Source of the DNA: Bipolaris cookei
Lineage: Eukaryota; Ascomycota; Dothideomycetes; Pleosporales; Pleosporaceae
DNA: 38,323 nucleotides
NCBI GenBank assembly: GCA_002286855.1
Contig: NRSV01000112.1
Coordinates: 1,525 to 39,847 of the forward strand
Reading direction: 5' to 3'
Below, piece by piece: positions 29,003 to 38,323 of this stretch. Under the pieces are notes generated by a model. The model was not told where the DNA came from, did no database searches, and saw nothing but the letters and a program-made list of their open reading frames with translations. A program made the position numbers and the translations under genes. The stretch's first letter is position 1. Each line of letters starts with the position of its first letter.

Positions 29003-29908
29003 TTTTTTGTAACCTGCTCTAGAGTTCTTCAGAGGCACAGGGTTATGTATCCAAAAGGATCTGTACAGACGAATACCACGTTACAGTTAAGTGTGACACT
29101 GCAGTCATGATAAGCTGCTCGTCGTCTGTGAATGGGCCGGCATATGTCTCCGCTCACTGGAAGTAAGCTGCTTACCAGCAAGCGCTTCATAACTGCGGCG
29201 CAGCTGTGGCGTAACCTCGTATGTACTGCATACTGTGCCGCATGATCCTCCAAAATGCTTACGGTCGTCTCCTGATCGGACCATCCTGACCCGCGCCTTG
29301 TCGCCCCAGTCCCCCGCCCCCGTCCCTGGCCCCCTTTACGAGCTTTGGGCGTCGCAACGACAACATCTCGCATTCGGAGCACTCCTAGTTCGCTTCTAGC
29401 CTTGGCACGAATGCAAGCGGAATCCGTGGAATCCGCGGACACGGTGCCGATGCAAGTGACGTTCCTTATCCCCGGCGCTAGCCGATTGCGGCTACGCCCA
29501 GGGGTGTACCGAGTCAGAACTTAAATGAAACGTCACTGCCAAGATTGCTCGTTCGGCTGCTCGCACCTGCTTGCTAGATCGCATCCTGAAGATCACGACA
29601 TTCTGCCGCTCCAAACAAGCTGCAAGCATGTGGGGGACGCCTGTATGCGCTGTGCTATGCAATAATGTACATGGATCAAGCCAGTGGGTGACGCACGGTA
29701 TACTAAGGTGAGAGATGGAGGCTTGAATCCTTGCTGAGGCCATCTTTCTTCAGACGGTCGCTGCAACCCTGAACCAAGTCAATCCTAGTATGCCTGAGAA
29801 ATTTCAGAACGCTCGTCCATCAGCTTCTTAGTGCGTCAATGGTTTGACGCGCGGGACACCTCGTTTACAGTGCATAACCAACATCAACTAAGACTCTTCT
29901 CGGCCAAG
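29003..29908. other. Intergenic; weak minus-strand ORF
   Basis: An ATG ORF at 29373-29029 (minus, 114 aa) starts with a basic Gly/Arg stretch (KARKGGQGRGRGTGATRRG) followed by WSDQET. This faintly recalls the start of a Myb/SANT-like domain, but the rest does not fit, so no gene is called. A second short minus ORF (29743-29492) is unsupported. Confidence 0.35.
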
Positions 29909-30781
29909 CTATCTCAAGTAATGGATGCGCAGATCTGGCTCATCAGTTCTGTCCGCTGTTTGTTCCCAGTGCCGTTTTTCCCACGGCTTATCGAACAGCT
30001 GACTAACGAAGAGATTGACCTCACGCTGCCTCGATGGTACTTGCTTAATCATTCTGTACCAAGCGTATCTTCTTAGCAAATGTTCGTGGTACCCTTCTCT
30101 TCTCCATGCCTCCATCCATGCACCCATATCGAGTGTCCAACTTGAGTTCGCCATGCTACTTCTCATCTGAAAGATATCCCCTCCGAAGGTGGTGTCATCT
30201 GTCATCAGGCCAGGATGGTCTTCCAGCATCGCAAGCGCATACTTTAAGGGGTCGGTGATGCTGGGGGGAAGTTGCCTAATACACTCCGGTTCGATATACC
30301 TTGGTGTATATACCCAAAGAATCTCCTGTCTTCCACCATTGTCGTTGCTCTGACTTTGCTCTCGGAGATCGGTGCAACATTTCTTCAGTTCGAGACAAAA
30401 CTGCGTGACAAACGCCTCTGTGTACCCCAAATATAAGCCTTGGCTCCTATGTAAAATGCTCTCCGCATGTTTCGAGTCCAGTGGGTACCTCAGTCGGCTG
30501 CATAGATATTTTGACAGTTCCGCTATGGGCCACGCGTTCGGATAAGCCTTTTTTGTCGCCAAAGAAAACAGCTCTTCGTACGGCACTAGAGTTAAGCCAT
30601 AGTGGACTACCTCTTCGAGTCGGCCTTGCAAACTACGTTCCCAATCTATGTCAGCAAACAGTGAGTCATGCTTTGAGCTGACCAAGGCTTCTGGGTCGAT
30701 GTATGCATGGGATTCGGATTCAGATATGCTCTGATTCGTATTTGGGGGCCCTCCAGCACTGGTATGAGGAAAGAAAGACAT
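29909..30781 (-). CDS. Conserved-looking hypothetical protein (290 aa)
   Basis: Not recognised. A single open frame starts from ATG at 30781 (MSFFPHTSAGGPPNTNQS). The N-terminal ~35 residues look disordered. Residues about 45-290 look like one globular, mainly helical domain (EEVVHYGLTLVPYEELFSLA, LYLGYTEAFVTQFCLELKKC, LKYALAMLEDHPGLM, WMEAWRREGYHEHLLRRYAW). No signal peptide or membrane segment. Amino-acid composition, length and absence of low complexity favour a real gene. Both neighbours on the right are decayed genes, but this one shows no stop or frameshift. Confidence 0.65.
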   Translation of the reverse strand: MSFFPHTSAGGPPNTNQSISESESHAYIDPEALVSSKHDSLFADIDWERSLQGRLEEVVHYGLTLVPYEELFSLATKKAYPNAWPIAELSKYLCSRLRYPLDSKHAESILHRSQGLYLGYTEAFVTQFCLELKKCCTDLREQSQSNDNGGRQEILWVYTPRYIEPECIRQLPPSITDPLKYALAMLEDHPGLMTDDTTFGGDIFQMRSSMANSSWTLDMGAWMEAWRREGYHEHLLRRYAWYRMIKQVPSRQREVNLFVSQLFDKPWEKRHWEQTADRTDEPDLRIHYLR

Positions 30782-31216
30782 CTGAATGTACTGTGCTTCG
30801 ATTAGAAATCAAATCTAGCAATCCTGGAGTGAACGAGCGATCCACGAATTTATCCAAATTCGCCGATGACTTTCTGTATTAACAAGCCTTCAATCGATGG
30901 CTCGCATCGACAAAGACCTTCTTCTGTGTAGCTCATATGGTACGATCACGCTCACTTAGCTGAAGCTTACTGCAGCATGATGCCGACATGTTAAGAGTAG
31001 GATCTTGAGTGGAAGTAATATAAGACTTCTGGTGTCAAGACTCTTGGGTTGGTTTTCGCGGATGAAGTGACAGGGTGGTATGAACAGTGTTTCTGCAAGT
31101 AACTCGTATATTGTACTTGTACTCGTAACTTAAGTTGAACACATCGAGCCCTAGGGGTTCGATGCCTATTACTATATACTTTTGATGCTCGTAACCCTCG
31201 GTCAGAGGAGCCCGAG

Positions 31217-31272
31217 TATTCCTCGGTGGCTTATGTGCGAGGACTATTCCTCGGTGGCTTATGTACGAGGAG
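31217..31272. repeat. 28-bp tandem repeat, two units, with inverted third block
   Basis: TATTCCTCGGTGGCTTATGT followed by RCGAGGAS, at 31217-31244 and 31245-31272, differing at two bases. An inverted GCCACCGAGGA follows at 31300-31310 and could pair with TCCTCGGTGGC of either unit. The E-box palindrome TCACGTGA lies 3 bp further on. Confidence 0.85.
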
Positions 31273-32006
31273 TCTGCCAAGACCTTTCCTCGGGCATGCG
31301 CCACCGAGGAGGTCACGTGATACGTGCCCCCGCGTTACATATGGCTGGGTCGACTGGCCGTCGATGCTTCTTAACTTAACCGCCGTGCCTCCTCCCTTCA
31401 GGTTCGTAACACGACATATCCGGGTAATTAGATCCGAGAGACTTTTTTCATGAGTTTTTGAAGACGCTGTACGCAAAATACATCCTAAGTTCTATGAATT
31501 TTGTTATTGTAACAGCCGATATCGAGATACATTTGGCAGAGAAAATACAGGCTACAGATGTACTCATTCGTGCAATATACATCGTCTTTTAAAATCCTCC
31601 ACTCCGCAGCTGTTACTTCGCTAGCAGCCTTCTAACGACAGTTAGAAAACTTCAATGATGACAGCCCTGAAATGACCAACGACTGTAAACTGGAGAAGAT
31701 GGGTCAGCAATTTCCCTATCGATTTGCCTTATTTCTAGCTTGATGTAAAACTTGCATCACTATACATGAGTCTCACTTGCCGCACTGGTCATGGTACTGA
31801 CAGCTCTTACATGCATTGCCCTCGAATGGCCGAAAGATAAGCAGACATTCTTGCGCATGGCTCAGCAGACTCCACGGGGCATTCTTAAGTTCCGTAATAC
31901 CTTTTCTGCGGGCAGCGGATTGAGATCAAAAACAGATCAATAGCTTACACATTTACATCTGGAGGGGAATGTGATTGTTTCCTACGAGCATACTGACCAC
32001 CCATCA

Positions 32007-32071
32007 GGTGGTGGTAGTAGTAGTGGTAGTAGTAGTAGTAGTGGTGGTAGTAGTAGTAGTGGTAGTGGTAG
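32007..32071. repeat. (GTA/GTG)n microsatellite
   Basis: About 65 bp of imperfect GGT/AGT trinucleotides on the plus strand. No coding frame through it looks real. Confidence 0.92.
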
Positions 32072-32427
32072 GATCTCACGCCCCATGTGTTAGTACATCT
32101 CATGGACTGCTGAGATACGTCTGTAACAAACACAGAGTTCTCATGTAATTGTCAGATTTGATGGGTCTTCAATCATGGGGTCATGAAAAGGTGTTCATTC
32201 TTGCTATCTCCTTAGGTGTCGCCTTTTTGTGGCTTTATTCTTTTCTTTTGTTTCCTTGGCCTTATGCATGGGCCTCAACTAAAGCCTTACTTCTGACAGT
32301 AGTAAGTCGGAAAGATGAACTCATATAAGTTTAAACGGTATCCAATTACAGGATTTCGACTATCGCAGTAAATTGCAGCTTGGAAATATCTGCAGGTCTG
32401 TCTAGACGTGTGTCACCAATTACCAAC

Positions 32428-32939
32428 ATGGCAGATGCTAAACTACTCGAGCTCCCAGTGTCTGAAGGCTCCATCCGTCAAGAAGCCTTGAGGACATCCG
32501 CTTTCTGAGATGCATTCACTCTCTTTGTTCTCAAACCTGCAGCGCTCTCTCTAAACGAGTTGAATCGTTTAGTGGATCAAGAAGGGTGGAGCAAAAGAAG
32601 AAGCTTAGTTAGGTATCCTGTGAAGGCGCTGGACACTGAGATTGATGCCCACGGTGACAAAATAAGTAGACTAGATTGCTGGCAACGCTTGTGCCAGGGG
32701 CTCGGACTTAGCAACGAGTCAGGGTCTATCACAAGATGCAAAAAGGTAAGTTCGAATCATTTTATGCATCTCGATATGAGATATGCTGTATGAGATGATG
32801 TTACGGCAGCTGAGGCGTTGCCTGGTTATAGGTCCTCAGATCCCGGCTTGTGAACCTCTGCACACTTTTTTATCACCGCCAAAACCTAGATATCCCGATT
32901 ATGTGCTTCGAACCGTTGCATGACCCACTACATACATAG
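32428..32939 (+). pseudogene. Decayed fungal hypothetical gene, premature TGA
   Basis: The ATG at 32428 starts MADAKLLELPVSEGSIRQEA. The frame hits TGA at 32506-32508 and then continues as a good coding stretch (FVLKPAALSLNELNRLVDQE, WQRLCQGLGLSNESGSITRC). It joins across an 86-nt intron (32746-32831; donor GTAAGT, acceptor TATAG) to VLRSRLVNLCTLFYHRQN and ends at TAG 32937. The pattern (QGW near the start, WQxLC, then SITxCKKVL, then VN) matches a common fungal family of unknown function as I recall it. TGA could derive from CGA by C-to-T. The intact homologue would be longer at the C-terminus, so the 3' part is also eroded. Confidence 0.65.
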
Positions 32940-33499
32940 GACAGTTTCCACGACAGTGTGCCAAAATAGAAGGATATGTAAAAAGATTATTGAAAGGATA
33001 TAGTGGTAGGTAAGACTGATACTGTACGAGAAAAGGTAGGAAATGGAGCGATATTGCCCAATCTATCATGATGCTCGCTACCAAGGGCATGCAATCAGTT
33101 TCCTCCTCATTTATGATAGACATAGTGGGCGAGGAGAAATATTGTGTCAAGTCAATATGATACTAAATCCACCTTGTTTCAGTTTGCCAAGATAGGCAAG
33201 CCCAAGACTCTTTGATTATATGCCTGTAGAAACCTGAAAAAGGCTGTAAAATAGCAACTGACTGCTCGCTATATCCACTACGGCGTCGAAAAATATGAAC
33301 CTACCAACCTGTTCAGACATTGCCAGCAAGCACCTGAACCCAGTGTAGATCGCGCATCCTAGTCGTTGCGCTCTATTTAGAGCACTCAAAGATATACAAA
33401 GCATGATAGTCCATATAAAATTCTGATTGTACGCGCTAATCACCAACTAACATTGAGGTTGTTGCTGGTTCCAAGATCCCTGCATCTATTAATAAAGTT
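32940..33499. other. Intergenic, AT-rich, nothing recognised
   Basis: Only short unsupported ORFs. Confidence 0.4.
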
Positions 33500-33886
33500 T
33501 TATGTATGCTGTTGACTTGGGTTTGCGAACCTGACCCAATCGGGCGCCTCTGGCTGAATCTCTACGGATTCTTCGGGTGCTTCTGAGTACAGCGAATCAG
33601 CAGCTGTAGAGGAGCTATCCCAATACACTTTAGTTCTGGGCACAATGTCGTCTGGAGTTACATAGTCCAACAAGTCCTCTGGTGGCTCATATTCCTCTTC
33701 TGGGTTAGGCGTTTCCGGCTCTTCTCCCGTCATATCAAAGATACTTGGTGGAGAAGTGCGGTCAATCAGCTGCCTCCGAAACTCTGCGAGGTCTGGTGAT
33801 ACCACAGGTGATTCGTTGGCGAAGCTTGAGGTTCGTGTATCAGAACTTCGGTCGTGTTGATTTGGACGTTGATGATTCTCTTGCAT
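33500..33886 (-). CDS. Acidic, probably disordered hypothetical ORF
   Basis: Not recognised. The first in-frame ATG at 33886 gives 128 aa; the frame is open upstream to about 34007 without another ATG. The product is Pro/Glu/Ser-rich and acidic (GEEPETPNPEEEYEPPEDLL, YSEAPEESVEIQPEAPDW), with no domain visible. It ends NPSQQHT before TAA. It could be an exon or remnant of a larger gene, since both plus-strand neighbours are decayed. Biased composition rather than homology is the only support. Confidence 0.35.
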   Translation of the reverse strand: MQENHQRPNQHDRSSDTRTSSFANESPVVSPDLAEFRRQLIDRTSPPSIFDMTGEEPETPNPEEEYEPPEDLLDYVTPDDIVPRTKVYWDSSSTAADSLYSEAPEESVEIQPEAPDWVRFANPSQQHT

Positions 33887-34010
33887 AGAGCTGTCTGTTG
33901 CAGAGGACAGTGTACTACCGACTGTTGCATTAGTATTCTCCAACTCCGCGCATAGTTGCTCTCCAAGATTCCTGAGATTTCTATGACGTGTCAGATGGTA
34001 TCGAGATTAG

Positions 34011-34478
34011 ATACAGGGTTCGTACTGGCTGACTGGTGGATGGTGCTGCAGCCAGAATTGCAATACGGGCTTTACAAAAGCCATTCCGAACGACTCGGTC
34101 TCCATAGACACTCTTTCGTTAGATGCCGATGTGGGGTTCAATGGGTTTGAAATTTTCAAAGACAAAACGTTCCAATATTCGCACGGCTTTTCTTTTCCTA
34201 TACAGCAACCGAACTTCTTAATAGTAGCTGATACAGCATTTTTCAGTGATAGTAAGAAGTTGTACAAGGATTATCTGCGTCACTCAATTACACCACTTGT
34301 TATCAACATTAGGTCAGTACTCCAGCTACTGCTGACTAGACACAAGCCTTTTGATCATCGAACGCTAGTGCTGTTACCTAGATTCTGGATTTAGCAGTCG
34401 TTTCTGGAGCACTTGACTCTGCTTGAGCTTGTTACCCCTTTTAGTCGTTATGGTCATGATGTAAGATACGACCACTGA
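34011..34478 (+). pseudogene. Decayed hypothetical gene, in-frame TAG
   Basis: A continuous frame without ATG begins after a stop at 34008. It reads FTKAIPNDSVSIDTLSLDAD, VGFNGFEIFKDKTFQYSHGF, NFLIVADTAFFSDSKKLYKD and ITPLVINIRSVLQLLL, up to LLPRFWI. There it meets TAG (34392-34394) and then continues in the same frame (SFLEHLTLLELVTPFSRYGH) to TGA at 34476. Clear protein-like sequence on both sides of the stop and no start codon indicate a pseudogene. I recall a fungal family of unknown function ending in LLLLPRFW, but cannot confirm it. Confidence 0.55.
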
Positions 34479-35327
34479 CGAGAACACATAAGTTTTGCAT
34501 AATTGTGACAGTCATACGACTGTAGTAGCTGGAGTGTAAGCTGGGCTGGACATATGAAGGCACTCACGGACTGCATAGTCTTACAGAAGTTGAAAGGAAT
34601 CATCATACTTTGTATTCGACTTAACGAAACGATTGGATGAATAGCGTCAATCCATCGTCCTCATCAAAGGCCTCTTTTCCATTCTGTCCCTGAATTACCC
34701 CAAAACCGTGAGTCTATATTCCACTGGTCTTCCCACAAGTACCTGTGACGAAATAAGACGTGTGTTCAGTGATTCTCTCTGTTGACAAGAGACGGTACTG
34801 AATACGTATGTCTGGTGCTTTTATGCCCCCAAGACTATCGTTTTGTGAACGATTAGCTAATTACATCCTATTATTATGGAGGCTCTTGGACGGATAGTTT
34901 AGGTAATCCAGTATTAGACCACCATACTCCACATATGAGGGTCAGCTCGAGTATATATCGGGCACTAGGCCAGGCCCATGAAAGAAAACAAGCTGCCAAA
35001 GGCGCTTGACAGTACAGTTTCGGCTGTGCTCGACAGTATGTATAGAATAGCATTAAACCATAATAAAAGTAACAGACGGCACTCGAACAGCTTAGTTTGA
35101 TGAATTTCGACTGGTCATGTTATAATCCCCTACCCCCTCTGTATGTATGCAATAAATGACTCGCCCCCATTATAGCTGCTGCAATTCATCTGAATTCTTA
35201 TCAAAGCTTGCCACATCCCCTGCCTCGAACAGTACTGAGCTTCGTTTCTTGTTTGTAGTGGCGAATATTATAAGAGTAGACTGTTTTCTCTTCACATACA
35301 AGCCTTCTGAACACTAATATTAAATAT
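34479..35327. other. Intergenic, nothing recognised
   Basis: No ORF of note. GCTCGAGTATATATCGGGC at about 34945-34965 resembles sequence near 17254-17280 (see findings). Confidence 0.4.
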
Positions 35328-36424
35328 CTAGAGAAATACCATAAATAGCAAAGCTTTCAAATTTCCGGCCTGCATCTTCGTAGTGGTGTTGTCAATACGG
35401 TTTTCACTGTTATACTGATCAACGACGTGGGCATCATCATCGTCATGGGTAATCTCGCAAGACTTTATCCTTGCACTATAGACCCGAATACGGTGTGCCC
35501 GCCAGCATAGCGCCACTTTCTCGTCCAGCTCGCCATTACTGATCTCCCTGATTATTGTTATGGAAGGACAAATGGGATCCGGTCGTAGAAGCAAAACACG
35601 CCCTGAATGTACAAACAATCTACTGGGCTCCTCCTTTGCAAGGCGCCGAGCTGGTATCCTTTCTTCACTTTTCCCGTTTTCTCCAGAGCCGAGTGCCTCC
35701 CGTGGAGTCGATTTGGACTTTCCCAACCTTCTCACAATATATCCAACGTCTGCCTTGATGATAGGATCCCCATCATTGAGGAATGACAGGAAAAGAGAGT
35801 GGGAAGACCGAGTGTCTTCACGACGGTGATGCTGCAGTGGGACTTTGAAAATTGGGGGGCATCCAAACAAAATGCAGTGTATGTTTGAGAAAGACTTTGC
35901 GACAGTAGTAAGCCGAGAGGTCGCTTTAGATAAGACGTGAGTATATAAGAGGCTTGCTATGGCGGCTCCCGCTGAGTGACCCGTAAACAAAAGTGTCGAT
36001 GTGTCCTCATAATTGTCCAGACAGGCTGCTAGAGGGTCAATTAGTAATCTAGAAGCATTCAGAAAACCGCCGTGGCATTGATTTTGCTCTCCCTAAGTCG
36101 CATCAGCGCGTAATTCACTTCCAAGACTCAGTTACGGACAAGTATATCACTTGGATCACCAGGGCGGTGTTGAACGTTTGTCATCCAGTCTCTAGCGCCC
36201 TTGGTGCCTGGAAGAGCTACCACAACGACCTTGCCATGCAATTCCACCGTTCGTTGGCTAACAAGAAGACTTTTGGGAGTGTTGGACTGCTGTGCGCTAG
36301 ACACAATTGTGGGGCTATAGGCTTCTTCCGAGCAGAGAACTGCTAGGCGAATCAGAGGCCAAGGTAAGTTTGCTCTACCCGTAGCATCAGCGACTTGAGC
36401 TTCTTGTTTCCCACTCGGGATCAA
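35328..36424 (-). CDS. Class 3 lipase-like alpha/beta hydrolase, N-terminus unresolved
   Basis: Lipase_3-type serine esterase; family members hydrolyse acylglycerols. An upstream exon encodes WPLIRLAVLCSEEAYSP and VVVVALPGTKGARDWMTNV (oxyanion-side strand). A 47-nt intron (36093-36139; GTCCGT...TTAG) joins it to exon 36092-35328 with CHGGFLNASRLLIDPLAACL and the nucleophile elbow GHSAG. The acid is probably in FLNDGDPI and the His in RAHRIRVYSARI, so the triad looks intact. GTAACT 3 nt later is an alternative donor. No ATG opens this frame. A better start, ATG at 36497 (MYIDHIVDHESAGLTCVARV, then VMQKYVDPEWE), is in a different frame and stops at 36387, so a frameshift or unseen intron lies near 36390-36420. 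The C-terminus (residues after VYSARIK) is Asp-rich. Confidence 0.7.
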
Positions 36425-37140
36425 CGTACTTCTGCATAACGCGGGCTACGCATGTCAGTCCTGCGGACTCGTGATCAACGATATGGTCAATGTACATGTG
36501 CTCAGAGTACCGTCAGTTTACTGGTATTTTAAACTTCTTTCTTACTAGTTTTGACATCTTACCAGGACGATTACTGTCATGCATTTGACTCCGGTCACCA
36601 TTAGCTGTGAGCCATTTGTAGGAGACCGGCGTCATGTTCCCAAGCGTAGCTGTACAACAAGACCCGAATGAGCCGCGCTTCGACTTACGTAATAACTGCC
36701 TATGGGAGGTCACTTCGTCTATTGAGGAGCATTATGATTCATCACTCCTGTTATTGAGGTTGCAAATTCGCCCTTACATGCAGCTACACAACAGATTTGA
36801 GCGACCCCATCTTCTGTATATGTCTTAGAAAAGACGTCAGCTATAGAACCGTCGTTGTGTGATTGGCCCATCCTTAGTAAAACTCGGGTGACTGGACTGT
36901 TGAGACAATGAAAATGGAATTGCTGACGACAGTATCCTCTAATACAAGTTGTCGATTTCAGTGGCCTTACCTGTGTAGGCTAATTGTATGTTTGTCTTTG
37001 CGATTACGTACCAGTTTGCCGTGTTTCTACCGTAGTCAGCAGTTCTACTACGTCAGCGGTCCACATAAGTCACTAAGCAAATTGATGGGAGAAAAAAGCA
37101 TGTTGTAAGTGACTCGTATCTGGTGAGTCTATCCATCGCC
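36425..37140. other. Lipase 5' region; possible upstream exons
   Basis: On the minus strand, 36497-36387 encodes a stretch that may be the lipase N-terminus in another frame (see the lipase entry). A further minus ORF (36713-36513) contains GTAAGT and GTAAGA donor-like sites and could hold another exon, but no in-frame joining was found. Confidence 0.3.
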
Positions 37141-37323
37141 TCATTCGCGTTCTATTTCTGTCAACAAGCACGAAAAGCCTGCATGTACTGCGATCATATT
37201 ATAGAGAAGTATATCAATGAAGAGACACCACAGCATGACAGAGTCATACCGTGAAACTGTCTGGACAGAAACAAGGCTGTCTATATTATACATCTCAGCC
37301 GCGCCATGCACATGTAGGTACNC

Positions 37324-37494
37324 TTGAAATTGAGTAGGTACCTCTAGCTGGCTTGATTGGAGGGTAGAAAGGGTAGATCCGTCATCTTCATAGATACTAA
37401 ACGTTCGATCAAAGGGGCCTTGAACAGGTGGTTCTGGGTCAAATTGCGTGCCAGGAAAGTCGCGCTGGCTCGCAAACTGAAAGTTAAAAGTCAT
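37324..37494 (-). CDS. Possible first exon of an unrecognised gene
   Basis: The ATG at 37494 starts MTFNFQFASQRDFPGTQFDP, followed by FSIYEDDGSTLSTL and EVPTQFQ, a protein-like, non-repetitive stretch of 57 residues. It then meets an ambiguous base (n at 37322) next to GTACCT, a possible splice donor. Beyond this the frame stays open to a stop at 37141 but looks less protein-like. The rest of the gene was not identified. Function unknown. Confidence 0.3.
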
Positions 37495-37753
37495 ATTAAT
37501 AGTGTAGAATAGTTTCTTGATATAGAAGTAGAGCAGAGATATAGAGTATTGTAGGTAAGAGATGAGATGAGGTGAGACTTCTAATATCGCTGTGGATTGA
37601 CTGGTAACCTTACACTACACAGCGTCATAAGCTTAACTATATTAGTACTAGCGCTACCTAAAATGGCTAGAGCAGTCCTGCCCATGGGCCCCATGGGCGC
37701 CCATGGGATTCAGACCATGGGGATGGGCGCCCGACCATGTCATTTACTGGCCT
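37495..37753. other. Intergenic with palindrome cluster
   Basis: AT-rich purine-biased sequence (repeated GAGAT/AGAGTA) followed by the palindrome cluster at 37681-37732. No gene. Confidence 0.45.
37681..37732. repeat. Alternating CCCATGGG / GGGCGCCC palindromes
   Basis: CCCATGGG at 37681-37688, 37690-37697 and 37700-37707, CCATGG at 37715-37720, and GGGCGCCC at 37695-37702 and 37725-37732. The GC-rich block stands out in an AT-rich surround and lies about 20 bp beyond the DUF3455 stop codon. Confidence 0.85.
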
Positions 37754-38323
37754 TTACATGGAGGATTGTTTATGGTTGATCGTGGGACGATCGGTGGGTC
37801 CAAAGACCCAGTCTAGAGCTATCGTTAGCCTGCTGCGATACTTTCAGTTTATTTAGAATCGACTTACATTGGGCGGCGTACTCGACTTCGAAACTACCTT
37901 GTCGACCTTGGCAATTCGCTGGTCCCTTTCCACCAGCTGTTTCGAGGCGATATACAGTATCAATACCACCCACGGAAGACCCGGCGTCGGCAAGGTGGAG
38001 CCAAGGAACTGCCCCCTCTTGATGCAGCCCAGAATACGCTGATCTAGGAGCATCTGTTCCTTCAACTTTTCTAACCTGGGCAACAGGGTAGGGTGACTCA
38101 GACAGCTGGTCAAAGGCAAATGTAGGTAGGCTTGTGCCATTCGAAAACACAAAAAAGTGGTGCCCAACGATTCTGTCAAAACCTTCTAGGCTTAGATAAC
38201 CGTCTAACGCTTTTGGGTGGGTGCTCAAAAGGAGGGCTAGAGCAGATATTGCCCGAAGTTTCCATTTCGCAGTCCACAGGTTGGTACTGAGCTTGCTGCC
38301 AATGTCGTAAAGAACGGCTTTTC
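37754..38323 (-). CDS. DUF3455 protein, C-terminal part, 5' end beyond the window
   Basis: Fungal DUF3455 family, function unknown; members I recall are secreted. The frame is open from the right edge (AVLYDIGSKLSTN). It contains GHHFFVFSNGTSLPTF, the family core GAVPWLHLADAGSSVGGID, and VYRLETAGGKGPANCQG and SFEVEYAAQ. At 37867-37813 a 55-nt intron (donor GTAAGT, branch GCTAAC, acceptor CTCTAG) joins to YWVFGPTDRP, which restores the family's YAAQYW ending; the stop is TAA at 37754-37756. The N-terminal third and signal peptide, if present, lie outside. Without the intron the frame continues another 20-odd residues, which do not fit the family. Confidence 0.82.

Larger units (their letters stand above)
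30782..32427. other. Intergenic with short repeats
   Basis: No gene supported. It holds the 28-bp tandem repeat at 31217-31272, the palindrome TCACGTGA at 31313-31320 and a trinucleotide microsatellite at 32007-32071. Confidence 0.5.

Noticed and set aside
1..38323. CRISPR array, rRNA genes or bacterial-type operons
   Set aside because: No regularly spaced repeats, rRNA sequence or tightly packed same-strand genes; introns and LINEs show a eukaryote.

Overview
The window comes from a filamentous ascomycete genome, most probably a dothideomycete of the Pleosporales type. The evidence is a HET-NACHT-WD40 protein, a 6-methylsalicylic-acid-synthase-type polyketide synthase, a Fot1/pogo transposase, fungal LINEs, and short introns (47-92 nt) with CTGAC/CTAAC branch sites. 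The species assignment is inference.

Layout. 1-2712 (minus): a HET-NACHT-WD40 incompatibility/NLR gene that runs off the left edge; a 61-nt intron joins its NACHT part to near-identical WD40 repeats. 3268-4977 (minus): an intact DD35D pogo/Fot1 transposase. 5801-7174 and 9888-10520 (both minus): two unrecognised genes with long acidic tracts; the second lies between two inverted copies of a ~271-bp TA-flanked MITE (8092-8362, 10899-11170), together with a 5'-truncated LINE (8572-9210). A second MITE family (198 bp) has one copy at 11185-11382, directly upstream of the polyketide synthase, and another at 28805-29002.

11563-16889 (plus) is a complete partially reducing polyketide synthase (KS-AT-DH/TH-KR-ACP). 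Its N-terminal strand is restored by a 74-nt intron that leaves only a start codon in the first exon. Downstream are a broken pogo transposase (17319-18547), a second truncated LINE (18812-19294) and a small spliced gene (19373-19656). A three-exon SnoaL-like gene (21090-21795, minus) with a predicted signal peptide is the only neighbour that could plausibly work with the synthase; no other tailoring enzyme, transporter or regulator is visible, so no full biosynthetic cluster is shown.

23263-28796 (minus) is a full-length LINE with both ORFs open and an exact 12-bp target-site duplication. It inserted at the edge of the second 198-bp MITE. Its RNase H-like domain lacks three of the four expected catalytic acidic residues.

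29003-38323 holds sparse, partly decayed genes: a conserved-looking 290-aa hypothetical protein (minus), two pseudogenes with in-frame stops (32428-32939, 34011-34478), a class 3 lipase with a GHSAG nucleophile elbow and a damaged or unresolved N-terminus (35328-36424, minus), and the 3' end of a DUF3455 protein leaving the right edge. No tRNA, rRNA or CRISPR array was recognised.
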